Of a stretch of 64,000 bases of DNA, positions 34,846-43,211 are shown one piece after another. Every line of letters begins with the position of its first letter. The first letter of the stretch is position 1. The translations under genes were made by a program, and so were the position numbers. Under the pieces are notes generated by a model. The model saw only the letters and a program-made list of their open reading frames with translations. It did no database searches and was not told the origin of the DNA. This DNA is from G965205725 sp965205725 (GTDB lineage Bacteria > Pseudomonadota > Gammaproteobacteria > Pseudomonadales > Halieaceae). The stretch covers positions 1,550,001 through 1,614,000 of the forward strand of contig OZ242189.1 of NCBI GenBank assembly GCA_965205725.1, given 5' to 3'.

Positions 34846-35334
34846 TCATTGCAGGTCTGGATATTTCGATATCAGTTGTTGCCGCAGCCTCGCATTATCC
34901 ATGCCGGAACTGGTCGGCTGTGCACTGATCCGGGCGCCAACCTCCTCATCGGAGAAGGGCTGCCATCCTGGGGCCACGTTGTCTGCATCAATCACCTGCA
35001 CTGAATAATTAAGAACATCTCGCAGGCTTTGCTCATCGTAACTGGTACCCTGACCAGGCATCACCCCCATATACGGAACCCCATCTATGCTGATGTTGCC
35101 CATCAGTCCAGTGTTCACTACTGCAATTAAATACGCTCTGCCCTCTGGATTGGAGGCAAGTTTGGCAATACGGCCCTTGAGTGGCGGGAACGCACCCGGC
35201 ACTCCTTCACCACTGGCCAAATGACAGGCGGCGCACCGTTGGAAACCATCCGCACCGGCAGACTGTTCTTCTGCGGCAAAAGCTGCGTGACCGATTAGTA
35301 AACCAAAAAGGCCAGCCAGCACTCGATAGTTCAT
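34846..35334 (-). CDS. Periplasmic c-type cytochrome, monoheme (first of two)
   Basis: The 162-residue protein begins with a signal peptide (MNYRVLAGLFGLLIGHAAFA) and has one CAACH heme site near residue 33. GVPGAFPPLKGR and a Met-containing GVMPGQGTSYDEQSL loop, possibly the axial ligand, follow. Its ATG overlaps the stop of the light-chain gene by one base (TGATG), so it is translationally coupled to the dehydrogenase and is a likely electron acceptor. Confidence 0.83.
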   Translation of the reverse strand: MNYRVLAGLFGLLIGHAAFAAEEQSAGADGFQRCAACHLASGEGVPGAFPPLKGRIAKLASNPEGRAYLIAVVNTGLMGNISIDGVPYMGVMPGQGTSYDEQSLRDVLNYSVQVIDADNVAPGWQPFSDEEVGARISAQPTSSGMDNARLRQQLISKYPDLQ

Positions 35335-35897
35335 CAGGCTCCCTGCTGATCCAATGCCACACCCAATATCACCGCAGTTGAACAGGTGTACACCGTACTC
35401 TGCGTCCCCAGGCACCAGTTGGTGTCGTTATTGGTTTGCGCCCGATAGACAGGCGTATCGTTTTCATTGCGGTTACACAGGCAGCGCCCGCAACTGGTTT
35501 TGCCGCAGCAGTCGTTGTAGGAAATTATGTAGTGTACGCCGTCTGCCGGATTCCGGCAGGTCCCTATCCAGGTGAGCGGCGACATTTCCGTGCCGGGCGG
35601 ACAACTGTTCTGGGTACCTCCACAGCAGCTACACAGAAAACCATCGATGGCACAGTAGCGCCAGTAGTCACAACTTGCAGGGTCGCCCGGATCCCCCTGA
35701 TTGCCTGTACTTTGTGGGGCCACTCCCGGATACATATTCTCTCCGCCCGCGCCTCCGGCTGCCCGCGCGACAGGCAACAAAGGCAGGCCAGCGGTGCCAA
35801 CAGCCAGGGCCCCCAGCCGGGTTAACAAACTGCGCCGGGAGGTACGCTGGGCAAGGGTGCGCGAAGACTGTGAGGTTATATCATCTAGCCACTTCAT
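35334..35897 (-). CDS. aauA: Aromatic amine dehydrogenase light chain (TTQ subunit)
   Basis: The 187-residue precursor has a twin-arginine leader (SRRSLL at 20-25) and a cysteine-rich mature part (CDYWRYCAIDGFLCSCCGG, then DCCGKTSCGRCLC). Trp110 (LTWIGTC) and Trp161 (NDTNWCLG) occupy the places of the two tryptophans that form tryptophan-tryptophylquinone, and Asp129 (YNDCCGK) that of the catalytic aspartate. These are offset by one from the Alcaligenes AADH numbering I recall (109, 160, 128). The TWIGTC-RNPADG and NWC contexts look more like AADH than methylamine dehydrogenase. It oxidises primary amines in the periplasm; substrate is inferred. Confidence 0.9.
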   Translation of the reverse strand: MKWLDDITSQSSRTLAQRTSRRSLLTRLGALAVGTAGLPLLPVARAAGGAGGENMYPGVAPQSTGNQGDPGDPASCDYWRYCAIDGFLCSCCGGTQNSCPPGTEMSPLTWIGTCRNPADGVHYIISYNDCCGKTSCGRCLCNRNENDTPVYRAQTNNDTNWCLGTQSTVYTCSTAVILGVALDQQGA

Positions 35898-35906
35898 TAC
35901 TCTCCC

Positions 35907-36530
35907 CTATGCCTGCCCTGTGGGCAGGGCGCCAGTGTTTGTATCCGACTGCAAATAAGCCTGAATGGAGGGAACGCCGCGCTCCATGGATTCAAACAGG
36001 CTCTCGAAATGTTCTCGGGAATTGACCAGGCCCAGTGAGGCGACCACACCATCGGGGTCGATCAGCACTGCGAAGGGAAGCTTGGATATTCCGTATTGCT
36101 TGCCTAAGACTTCTGAAGAAACATAGACATCACTGCCCAACCCCTGCTGCGCGATGAAATCCCGGTGGGCCTGCAATTCGCCGTCGCTGGCGAAAACAAT
36201 ATCCAGCCATTTCGCCTCAGCCGTTTTGACAGATTTCAGCATGGGTAGCAGCGTCTTGCACACCGGGCAGCCTGGAGAAAGGAAAAACAACAATTGCGAG
36301 CGCTCCCGCTTCCCCCCGATACTAACGCTGCCACTGGTGTTGATATTCTGTGCCTGTACTTTGGGCGCGACCGCACCCGTTTCAAGTTTTTTGTTGATCA
36401 TCAGAGCACCGGCCGGCGCGACCCGCTCGTAGAGCACCCCTATTTGTCGGGTTAAAGCCAAAACCAGAAAGCTCAGTCCTATCACGAAGACCCAGAGAAC
36501 CAGATTGGAGACGAGCAGGACATTATCCAT
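35907..36530 (-). CDS. aauD: Amine dehydrogenase maturation protein, MauD/AauD type
   Basis: The 207-residue protein has one N-terminal membrane anchor (LLVSNLVLWVFVIGLSFLVL) and a thioredoxin-like periplasmic domain with CPVC near residues 88-91 in FLSPGCPVCKTLLP. MauD proteins help form the many disulfides of the light chain. The start is the ATG at 36528-36530, with GGAGG ten bases upstream and one base after the aauE stop; an alternative TTG three codons earlier lacks spacing. Confidence 0.9.
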   Translation of the reverse strand: MDNVLLVSNLVLWVFVIGLSFLVLALTRQIGVLYERVAPAGALMINKKLETGAVAPKVQAQNINTSGSVSIGGKRERSQLLFFLSPGCPVCKTLLPMLKSVKTAEAKWLDIVFASDGELQAHRDFIAQQGLGSDVYVSSEVLGKQYGISKLPFAVLIDPDGVVASLGLVNSREHFESLFESMERGVPSIQAYLQSDTNTGALPTGQA

Positions 36531-36531
36531 T

Positions 36532-37062
36532 TTAAGCAATCCTCCGCAGGAGATTGTGGTTTGCGATCAATTGATTTATGGCGTGATAGATGAGTGACGC
36601 CAGCACTGCACCGAAAAGCGCCAGAGACCAGCCGAGAAAATCCAATGACTCTGACTGTGGCGCGAAAACTGAGAACAAGATCATTGCCAGCAGGGCGGCG
36701 TTTCGGACTACTAGCCAGCCACTGACGGCCTGCACCTGACCGGGGCCAGCACAACCGCAGTCCAGATCCGCCCTCCCCCGGTAGATATTCAGTGCCATCG
36801 CCGCGGTGTAAATTAGCATTAGAAAGGCGATCACTAGCAGCCCGGCCTCTCGCATGCTGGAAACCGGCACAACCAGTCCCGCTCCCAATTCAAGCAGTGG
36901 CACAAGCCGCGCCAACGGCCCGGACCAGGACTCGGGCACCACTTCGTAATCCCGCAGAACCAGGTGAAAATAATGGGGATTCGCCAACTTTTGATAGCCC
37001 CCGACGACAAACAGGCAACTCATCATCAGTGCGGCGATAGTGGCAGTCAGTGTAATAGCCAT
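36532..37062 (-). CDS. aauE: Amine dehydrogenase maturation membrane protein, MauE/AauE type
   Basis: The 176-residue integral membrane protein has four hydrophobic segments and a CGCAG motif near residue 105, the MauE/DoxX-like layout. MauE is needed, with MauD, for stable light-chain maturation; the cysteine pair suggests a role in passing disulfides. It begins six bases after the heavy-chain stop and is followed directly by aauD, giving the gene order B-E-D-A known for amine dehydrogenase clusters. Confidence 0.9.
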   Translation of the reverse strand: MAITLTATIAALMMSCLFVVGGYQKLANPHYFHLVLRDYEVVPESWSGPLARLVPLLELGAGLVVPVSSMREAGLLVIAFLMLIYTAAMALNIYRGRADLDCGCAGPGQVQAVSGWLVVRNAALLAMILFSVFAPQSESLDFLGWSLALFGAVLASLIYHAINQLIANHNLLRRIA

Positions 37063-37068
37063 TACGTC

Positions 37069-38235
37069 CTACCTGAGTGCGTGAAGGTTGAAAGGCATGG
37101 CAGCAGTGCCGCCGATCATTTTTAGCCAGGTGCCACTACTCGCATCGTAGATATCCAACTGCATTTCGCCATTGGTGACGACCAGAAACGGAGTTTTCCC
37201 GCGAGTCACTTCAATGGATACCCCCCAGGTTTTGAGTTCGTGACGCGCTATTCTTTTCCGGGTGGCGGGGTCGAAGACCCAGACCTCAGAACCGCCACCT
37301 TTATGGCTACCGTTTTCGCCGTCACGATGCATCAGCACATAGATAAACCCGGCATCGCTAACACTGATAATCTGCCATCCACCGGGGCGCCAATTCTCTC
37401 GCTGCTCACGTTCACTAAGGAGAGACCAGGAATCCCCTAATCGCGGGCTGTCCTCTGCCAGGTCTATCGCCTGAATCTGCCCCAGAAAGGTAGCGAAATA
37501 GGCGGTCTGGCCAATGTAGACAGGCTTGTCAAACAGCGGGTCCTCATCGACGTTAAAAAAGGCAGGCAATTTTTCTTGCCTGGAAATTGTTCCGTGTTCA
37601 TCAAACTGGGCACTGAACATGGAGCCATTGCTGCACAGCGAGGAGAATCCGCGGTTGCCAGTCGGGTAGATGAGGCTACACCCTGGAATTTGAGTTTCGC
37701 TGAGGACCTTCCTCGTCTGCACATCAATCAGCTGCACCGAAGCGGCCGGGGTAAAATTAAACAGCATCAAAAAGCGATCCTGATCGACTAACTGCAGGGT
37801 ATAGCGATTTGAAACCATCTGACCACGCTTACCGCCGGGCAACAAAATTTCTCCGCTTTGGGCCAGGGTTTCCCGGTCGTATATAGAAATGACATCAGTG
37901 CGCTCTCCACGAGTACCCCGCGAATAGTGCGTCTCCGAGACATAGAGTTCACCACGGATACTGGACTCTGTGAAACTGGCGAACTGAGCTGCATCCAGGG
38001 CGCCCTTATAGTTACGGCTGGTCGGCGCCACATCGACCAGGGCAATTTTGCCGGCGATCAACGCATCAAAGTTTGCGTCGTGCACAAACACCAGACTGTC
38101 GGGGTAGTCACCCTGTAGGGTTTCGACGTTCGGTATCCGCTCCGCAGGTAACTCCGCCTGCGCGAGGCCCGTGTGTAATAGCGCCGCGCAGCAGATGGCC
38201 GCCAACTGTAGCTGTTTACTGGTATGTCGTTTCAT
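37069..38235 (-). CDS. aauB: Aromatic amine dehydrogenase heavy chain
   Basis: The 388-residue protein has a signal peptide (MKRHTSKQLQLAAICCAALLHTGLAQA). Its beta-propeller body fits the methylamine/aromatic amine dehydrogenase heavy chain family: DSLVFVHDANFDALIAGKI, RGERTDVISIYD, WRPGGWQIISVSDAGFIYVLMH and GKTPFLVVTNGEMQLDIYD. It holds no cofactor but scaffolds the TTQ light chain in an alpha2-beta2 complex. It is the first structural gene of the operon, 137 bases downstream of the TetR gene. Confidence 0.9.
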   Translation of the reverse strand: MKRHTSKQLQLAAICCAALLHTGLAQAELPAERIPNVETLQGDYPDSLVFVHDANFDALIAGKIALVDVAPTSRNYKGALDAAQFASFTESSIRGELYVSETHYSRGTRGERTDVISIYDRETLAQSGEILLPGGKRGQMVSNRYTLQLVDQDRFLMLFNFTPAASVQLIDVQTRKVLSETQIPGCSLIYPTGNRGFSSLCSNGSMFSAQFDEHGTISRQEKLPAFFNVDEDPLFDKPVYIGQTAYFATFLGQIQAIDLAEDSPRLGDSWSLLSEREQRENWRPGGWQIISVSDAGFIYVLMHRDGENGSHKGGGSEVWVFDPATRKRIARHELKTWGVSIEVTRGKTPFLVVTNGEMQLDIYDASSGTWLKMIGGTAAMPFNLHALR

Positions 38236-38286
38236 CTGAAGTTCTCCCTGCTCTACGCGTTCCTATCAAGTCGTAGGAATAGGTCA

Positions 38287-38296
38287 AGTGATCACT
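38287..38296. promoter_or_regulatory. Palindrome over the aauB transcription start, candidate operator
   Basis: AGTGATCACT is a perfect 10-bp palindrome that overlaps the first bases of the -10 element and the expected start site. Bound protein here would block the promoter. The adjacent TetR-family gene is the natural candidate regulator, but this is inference. Confidence 0.4.
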
Positions 38297-38321
38297 ATAG
38301 ACTTTATTTATTATATGTCAA
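38294..38321 (-). promoter_or_regulatory. Sigma-70 promoter of the aauBEDA operon
   Basis: On the minus strand TTGACA (38316-38321) and TATAGT (38294-38299) are separated by 16 bases, with an AT-rich spacer. Transcription would start near 38287, about 52 bases before the aauB ATG. Both hexamers are near consensus. Confidence 0.65.
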
Positions 38322-38372
38322 TAGACCTAAAATAAAATATTCCTATCCCCACACGACTGGGCAGCAAAAAGC

Positions 38373-39032
38373 CTAGTCGGGAATATCGCCGGATTGAATA
38401 AGCCAAAGAAAAGACTGGGTGGCCATGCTGATCACATTGTCCGTTTCGCCCTGCCAGGGTTTTTTGTGACCAATGAACATGGTATGACCTTCTACAGAGG
38501 AAGAAATAAAGATTGCCAGGCGCCGGAGTTGGTTACTGGATAGAGCCGGGTTAATCTGGGACATAACCTCAATCAGCACCACCCTATAGCGGTCGTACAT
38601 GGCGTCCATGAATTCGGTAGCGTGGTCATCGTGGTTTGCCAGCGACCAAACCTCAGGGAAGAAAACAGTAGTGGTCTTTGAATTTAGATCGCGCAATATC
38701 TCCTCAATAATAGCCTTAAACTGTTGCTCTGGATCGACGCCAGCAGCGGCGCGAATATCCTCAAACATGTCCAGATAGCGCTGAATGCAGTTGTTCAGCA
38801 TTGCTTTTATCAATGCATCCTTGGTGGGGTAATAGTACTGCAGGTTGCCCAGAGTCAACTCAGCCGTAGCTGCCACCTTGCGCAGTGAGAAATTATGGTA
38901 GCCCTCGTGAATAAGGAGTTTCTCAGCCGCCAAAACGATAGCCAAAGCGGTGTGCTGACCCTTGCCGGAACGACCCCGGCTCAGTGACCTGGTAACTTGA
39001 CTCCCAGGTGATTTATTTTTGGTAGACCCCAA
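38373..39032 (-). CDS. TetR/AcrR family transcriptional regulator
   Basis: The 219-residue protein has a basic N-terminal tail and a TetR helix-turn-helix at about residues 25-75 (LAAEKLLIHEGYHNFSLRKVA then LGNLQYYYPTKDALIKAML). An all-helical ligand domain follows. It sits between the amine dehydrogenase operon and the divergent TonB-receptor operon, so it probably controls both, with an amine, aldehyde or CoA ester as ligand. That role is inferred from position. Confidence 0.87.
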   Translation of the reverse strand: MGSTKNKSPGSQVTRSLSRGRSGKGQHTALAIVLAAEKLLIHEGYHNFSLRKVAATAELTLGNLQYYYPTKDALIKAMLNNCIQRYLDMFEDIRAAAGVDPEQQFKAIIEEILRDLNSKTTTVFFPEVWSLANHDDHATEFMDAMYDRYRVVLIEVMSQINPALSSNQLRRLAIFISSSVEGHTMFIGHKKPWQGETDNVISMATQSFLWLIQSGDIPD

Positions 39033-39219
39033 ACTTGCTCTCTCCTTAATTGGAAACGACGGTTAATGGACGATTTTGGATACCTGTCACTACATTGTAC
39101 CAGCACCTCAACGACAGCAAAGTATATGCAGCAGAATAATACAGTTGACATATACAATACGATTGACCTAAACTCACAAACTACCTACCAATCCAGGTAA
39201 TTATTGAGGTACTGTCGTC
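39033..39219. promoter_or_regulatory. Divergent control region of tetR and the TonB-receptor operon
   Basis: This 187-bp region holds TTGACATATA at 39145-39154 and TTGACCTAAA at 39163-39172, two TTGAC boxes 18 bases apart. The first is the exact reverse complement of bases in the aauB promoter (TATATGTCAA, 38312-38321). GACCTAAA recurs there at 38324-38331. These shared boxes may be regulator sites. No convincing -10 was found for the plus strand. Confidence 0.45.
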
Positions 39220-41586
39220 ATGGCTAATAAATTTCGTCACCACATCCTGGCGCTGAGCTGCGCACCACTATTTGTTGTAGCAAGTATTTCTTCCACCGCC
39301 ACCGTTCTGGAAGAGGTAGTCATCACCGCGCAGAAGCGGACTCAGAGTTTGCAGGATGTCGGTATCGCGGTTACTGCATACACGGGCGACCAGCTCAGGC
39401 AACTCGGATACAACAATGCACAACAGGTAACGGCCCAATCGCCTGGGGTCACTACCATTCAGCCCAATGGGCCCTCCTCCTACTTTATGAGTATTCGTGG
39501 CGTCGGCCAAAACGACTTCTCTGGAGACCATCAAGAGTCGCCGGTAGCAATCTATATTGACGAGGCCTATATCACCGCCGCTTCCGGCGCGGGCTTTCAG
39601 CTCTTTGATATGGAGCGCGTCGAGGTGTTGCGCGGCCCTCAAGGAACTCTGTTTGGTCGCAATGCCACTGGCGGACTGGCCCACTACATTACTACCAAGC
39701 CCGGAGATGAGTCCGATGGTTATGTGGAGGCCACAGTCGGTGACTACAACCAGGTCAAGCTAGAAGGTGGTATTGGCGGCCCTGTTAATGACTCGGTTGC
39801 GGGCCGTTTATCGTTTTCCCGCAACCAGCACGATGGTTACATCGACAATCGTATTGGCAAAGATCTGAACAACGGTGACGACTGGGCTCTACGTGGTCAC
39901 CTGCGCATTGATTTAAGCGATGATGTGAGCTGGTTGCTCAGTGCTCGCGCCGCAGAACAGAATATCGACAGTGGTTTTTTCAAACATAGCTCCGCTCGTC
40001 AAAATCCCCTTACTGGTCTTGGTGAACACTTCAATGGCACAGACCTGCAGGGAGACAGCGATTCGCTGGCAGCCAACTACCAGGACACCGATAGTGATGT
40101 TCACTCCGGCGAGTACAACCTGATAGGGCATAACGACCTGGAAACATCTGGCATCACCAGTAATTTGAACTGGAACATTTCAGGCGTGGAGCTGGTGGCT
40201 ATCACAGATTTCTGGACCCTCGAGAAAGATTATATCGAGGATTCGGATGCCTCTCCGAATGACTTTTTTGCGTTCTACCTCAAGAGTGACCTGAACCAGT
40301 TTTCTCAGGAATTTCGTCTCAGCGGAGAAACGGACAACATGCGCTGGGTCGGTGGTCTGTACTATTTGACAGTAGACGGTGATTTCGAAAACGGCGGTGC
40401 AGCAGGCAACTTCTTTGGCGCGGCCTTTCCCGGCTTCGACCTCGGTGGAACCAATATTGGCCTGTACAGCCCCTTTGCAACCGAAACCGATTCCACCTCG
40501 GTGTTTGGTCAGGTGGAACTCGATTTCAGCGACAGCGTGACCTTCATTGCGGGTATGCGCTGGACTCGAGAGGAAAAAGAAACAGATTACGTCCAGTACG
40601 CGGCCGAATTCTTCAGCCCACAATCAAATGATATCGTAAACAACGACTTCCTCGGCATAGGCGGTGCGCTATTCACCTACAACACTCGCACCGTGACCAA
40701 TGAACCAGGTGGCACCGCCTTCGGCTTCCCGCTGGTAGAAGGCGACCCCGGCGAGGCAAGCATGGAAGACGACCTCATCACCGCCAAGCTGGAATTGGAT
40801 TGGAGTGTCAACGATGACACCCTGATTTATGTTAGCTACAACCGCGGCATCAAAGGCGGTGGTTACAATGCGCCGTTGGATGCAACCAATTTCTATGATG
40901 GCGACCCCGCCACTGGTAGCCCGGAGGATATGGATTTCGATGAAGAAGTTCTGAATGCTTACGAACTGGGCTTCAAGTTGACCTTGGCCGGGGGTCTGGC
41001 CCGTCTCAATGGCGCTGTCTACTACTACGACTATAACGACTATCAGGCCTTTAGCCTGGAGGGCCTTACCACCTTTGTGTTCAACACCGATGCCGAAGTT
41101 AAGGGCGGCGAAATCGAACTACAGGCTTCACCACTAACCGGCCTTGACCTGGTACTCGGTGCTGCCTATATCAACAATACAGTAGAGGATGCCTATCGGC
41201 TGCCCTCAGGGCAAACCGTCGACCGCAATGCTGTGATGACCCCCGAGTGGACTTTTAATGGCCTGGCTCGCTACGAGTGGTCCGCCTTTGCTGGCACCGT
41301 GGCCGTACAGGCCGATTTTAATTACATGGACGACCACTTCTTTCAGTTAAAAAATTCGCCGGTGGGTAGGGAAAACTCTTATATCCTGACCAACGCGAGG
41401 GTGTCTTACCTGAGCGGCAGCGGTAGCTGGAGCGCGGCTGCTTTTGTCGACAATGTTGCTGACGAGGAGTACCGTACCATGGTATTCGACCTGGCAGCAC
41501 CAGCCTCTGCCGGTGGTTTCGGATTAGCGGAGAACTATTACGGCATGCCTCGCTGGTGGGGTGTTACCGTTGGCTACAACTGGTAG
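39220..41586 (+). CDS. TonB-dependent outer-membrane receptor
   Basis: The 788-residue protein has a signal peptide (about residues 1-27) and a TonB-box-like VLEEVVITAQKR segment. A plug domain with SIRGVGQNDF and VEVLRGPQGTLFGRNATGG, and a 22-strand barrel ending in VTVGYNW, complete it. Such receptors import siderophores, vitamins or organic substrates using the proton motive force. Because it heads a catabolic operon facing the amine dehydrogenase, I infer uptake of the amine-bearing substrate or a related aromatic; no iron-uptake genes are nearby. Confidence 0.93.
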   Translation: MANKFRHHILALSCAPLFVVASISSTATVLEEVVITAQKRTQSLQDVGIAVTAYTGDQLRQLGYNNAQQVTAQSPGVTTIQPNGPSSYFMSIRGVGQNDFSGDHQESPVAIYIDEAYITAASGAGFQLFDMERVEVLRGPQGTLFGRNATGGLAHYITTKPGDESDGYVEATVGDYNQVKLEGGIGGPVNDSVAGRLSFSRNQHDGYIDNRIGKDLNNGDDWALRGHLRIDLSDDVSWLLSARAAEQNIDSGFFKHSSARQNPLTGLGEHFNGTDLQGDSDSLAANYQDTDSDVHSGEYNLIGHNDLETSGITSNLNWNISGVELVAITDFWTLEKDYIEDSDASPNDFFAFYLKSDLNQFSQEFRLSGETDNMRWVGGLYYLTVDGDFENGGAAGNFFGAAFPGFDLGGTNIGLYSPFATETDSTSVFGQVELDFSDSVTFIAGMRWTREEKETDYVQYAAEFFSPQSNDIVNNDFLGIGGALFTYNTRTVTNEPGGTAFGFPLVEGDPGEASMEDDLITAKLELDWSVNDDTLIYVSYNRGIKGGGYNAPLDATNFYDGDPATGSPEDMDFDEEVLNAYELGFKLTLAGGLARLNGAVYYYDYNDYQAFSLEGLTTFVFNTDAEVKGGEIELQASPLTGLDLVLGAAYINNTVEDAYRLPSGQTVDRNAVMTPEWTFNGLARYEWSAFAGTVAVQADFNYMDDHFFQLKNSPVGRENSYILTNARVSYLSGSGSWSAAAFVDNVADEEYRTMVFDLAAPASAGGFGLAENYYGMPRWWGVTVGYNW

Positions 41587-41600
41587 CGGTGGCTTTTCTT

Positions 41601-43211
41601 ATGGATGAGTACGATTTCGCTTGCGCCAATTTCGTTGTAGAGCGTCCCGATAAATTTAATTTTTCCAGGGATGTAATTGATCGCTGGGCCAGCACGCCGG
41701 AAAAACTCGCCATTCGCTGGCTGGATGACGACGGCGCAGACATTGAGTACACGTTTGCACAGTTGAGCGAAAACTCGCGCCGTGTCTGCAATATGCTGAG
41801 CGCCGCTGGCATCAAGCGAGGCGATACCATCCTGCTGGTACTCGGTCGGCAATTGGCGTGGTGGGAAGTACTGACTGCTGGTATTCGAATGGGCTTGGTA
41901 GTCTCACCCGGCACCACTCAACTGTCCTCCAGGGACCTGGCCTATCGCATCAATGCAGCCGAAGCTGTGGCGGTGGTAGCAGACCCGACAGCCGCCAGCC
42001 GGGTGGACGAGGTACTCGACGAATGCGCTACGTTGCACACTCGCATCATTGTTGGCGAAGCTCGCGGAGATTGGATAGCATATGAACCGGCCCTGCAAGC
42101 GGCTTCGGCCGAATTCGATAGTGCCGATACCAACAGCAATGAGGCCGCACTGTGCTACTTCACTTCCGGAACCACGGGCTATCCGAAGATGGTAGTGCAC
42201 AGCCATGACTACGCACTGGGACACAAAACCACCGGCCAGTACTGGCTGAATCTCAAAGCCGACGATCTACATTGGAATATCAGTGATACAGGCTGGGCCA
42301 AAGCCGCCTGGAGCAGTTACTTCGGCCCATGGCTATGTGGGGCCGCATTGTTTGTCGATCATAGTAACGGCTTCGACCCGAAAAGGGTGCTGCAGTTATT
42401 GTCACAATATCCCGTTACTACAATGTGCGGGGCACCCACCCTCTATCGAATGTTGGTTTTGCACAATCCGGAGAACTATAACTATCCCAACCTGCGCCAC
42501 TGTGTCGGTGCAGGGGAGCCGCTCAACCCTGAAATCATTGCAGTGTGGCGCAAGGCAACAGGACTCGTCATTCGAGATGGCTTCGGCCAAACGGAAACCA
42601 CCATTCTATGCGGCAATTTCGAGGGCTTCGAACCACGGTTCGGGTCGATGGGAAAACCCGCCCCAGGCATTGACCTTGCCGTCATCGACCAGGAAGGCAA
42701 CCCCCTTGGCCCCGATACCGAGGGCGACATTGCAGTGCGAGTTGCACCGAATCGGCCCATGGGTCTATTTCGGGAATACAAGGGCGAACCCGAAAAAACA
42801 GCGAAGAGTTTTCGCGGTGACTGGTATCTAACAGGAGACCGGGCCAAGGTCGATAAGGACGGCTATTTCTGGTTTGTCAGCCGCGCTGATGATGTGATCC
42901 TGTCAGCGGGCTATCGTATTGGCCCCTTTGAAGTAGAGAGCGCCCTTATTGAACACGCCGCAGTAGCAGAATCCGCCGTGGTATCCAGCCCCGACGAAGA
43001 GCGCGGTGAAGTCGTCAAGGCGTTTGTCGTACTCACCCCCGAGTACAGTGCCAGCGAAGCCTTGGGTCGTGAACTACAGCAGCACGTCAAAGCCGTCACA
43101 GCCCCTTACAAATACCCGAGGAAAGTTGAATTTGTCGATCAATTGCCCAAGACTGTCAGCGGAAAAATCCGCAGGATTGAACTTCGCGAGAGCGAGTGGG
43201 GGCAAGTATGA
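41601..43211 (+). CDS. Acyl-CoA synthetase, medium-chain/aryl type (AMP-forming)
   Basis: The 536-residue ANL-family enzyme has the P-loop YFTSGTTGYPKM (near residue 185), DGFGQTETT, YLTGDRAKVDKDGYFWFVSR, the hinge YRIGPFEVES and the catalytic Lys in LPKTVSGKIRR. SDTGWAKAAWSSYFGPW is typical of the medium-chain and benzoate/2-aminobenzoate-CoA ligase group. It would activate a short, medium or aryl acid to its CoA ester. The start at 41601 follows the receptor stop by 14 bases; longer frames reuse receptor sequence. It overlaps the next ligase by 4 bases (ATGA). Confidence 0.87.
   Translation: MDEYDFACANFVVERPDKFNFSRDVIDRWASTPEKLAIRWLDDDGADIEYTFAQLSENSRRVCNMLSAAGIKRGDTILLVLGRQLAWWEVLTAGIRMGLVVSPGTTQLSSRDLAYRINAAEAVAVVADPTAASRVDEVLDECATLHTRIIVGEARGDWIAYEPALQAASAEFDSADTNSNEAALCYFTSGTTGYPKMVVHSHDYALGHKTTGQYWLNLKADDLHWNISDTGWAKAAWSSYFGPWLCGAALFVDHSNGFDPKRVLQLLSQYPVTTMCGAPTLYRMLVLHNPENYNYPNLRHCVGAGEPLNPEIIAVWRKATGLVIRDGFGQTETTILCGNFEGFEPRFGSMGKPAPGIDLAVIDQEGNPLGPDTEGDIAVRVAPNRPMGLFREYKGEPEKTAKSFRGDWYLTGDRAKVDKDGYFWFVSRADDVILSAGYRIGPFEVESALIEHAAVAESAVVSSPDEERGEVVKAFVVLTPEYSASEALGRELQQHVKAVTAPYKYPRKVEFVDQLPKTVSGKIRRIELRESEWGQV

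Noticed and set aside
35334..38235. Annotation as methylamine dehydrogenase
   Set aside because: Light-chain residue positions and the TWIGTC and NWC contexts agree better with aromatic amine dehydrogenase, and no amicyanin gene is present; methylamine is still possible.
42283..42831. 182-codon frame inside the first acyl-CoA synthetase
   Set aside because: It is an overlapping shadow in another frame of a gene with clear motifs.
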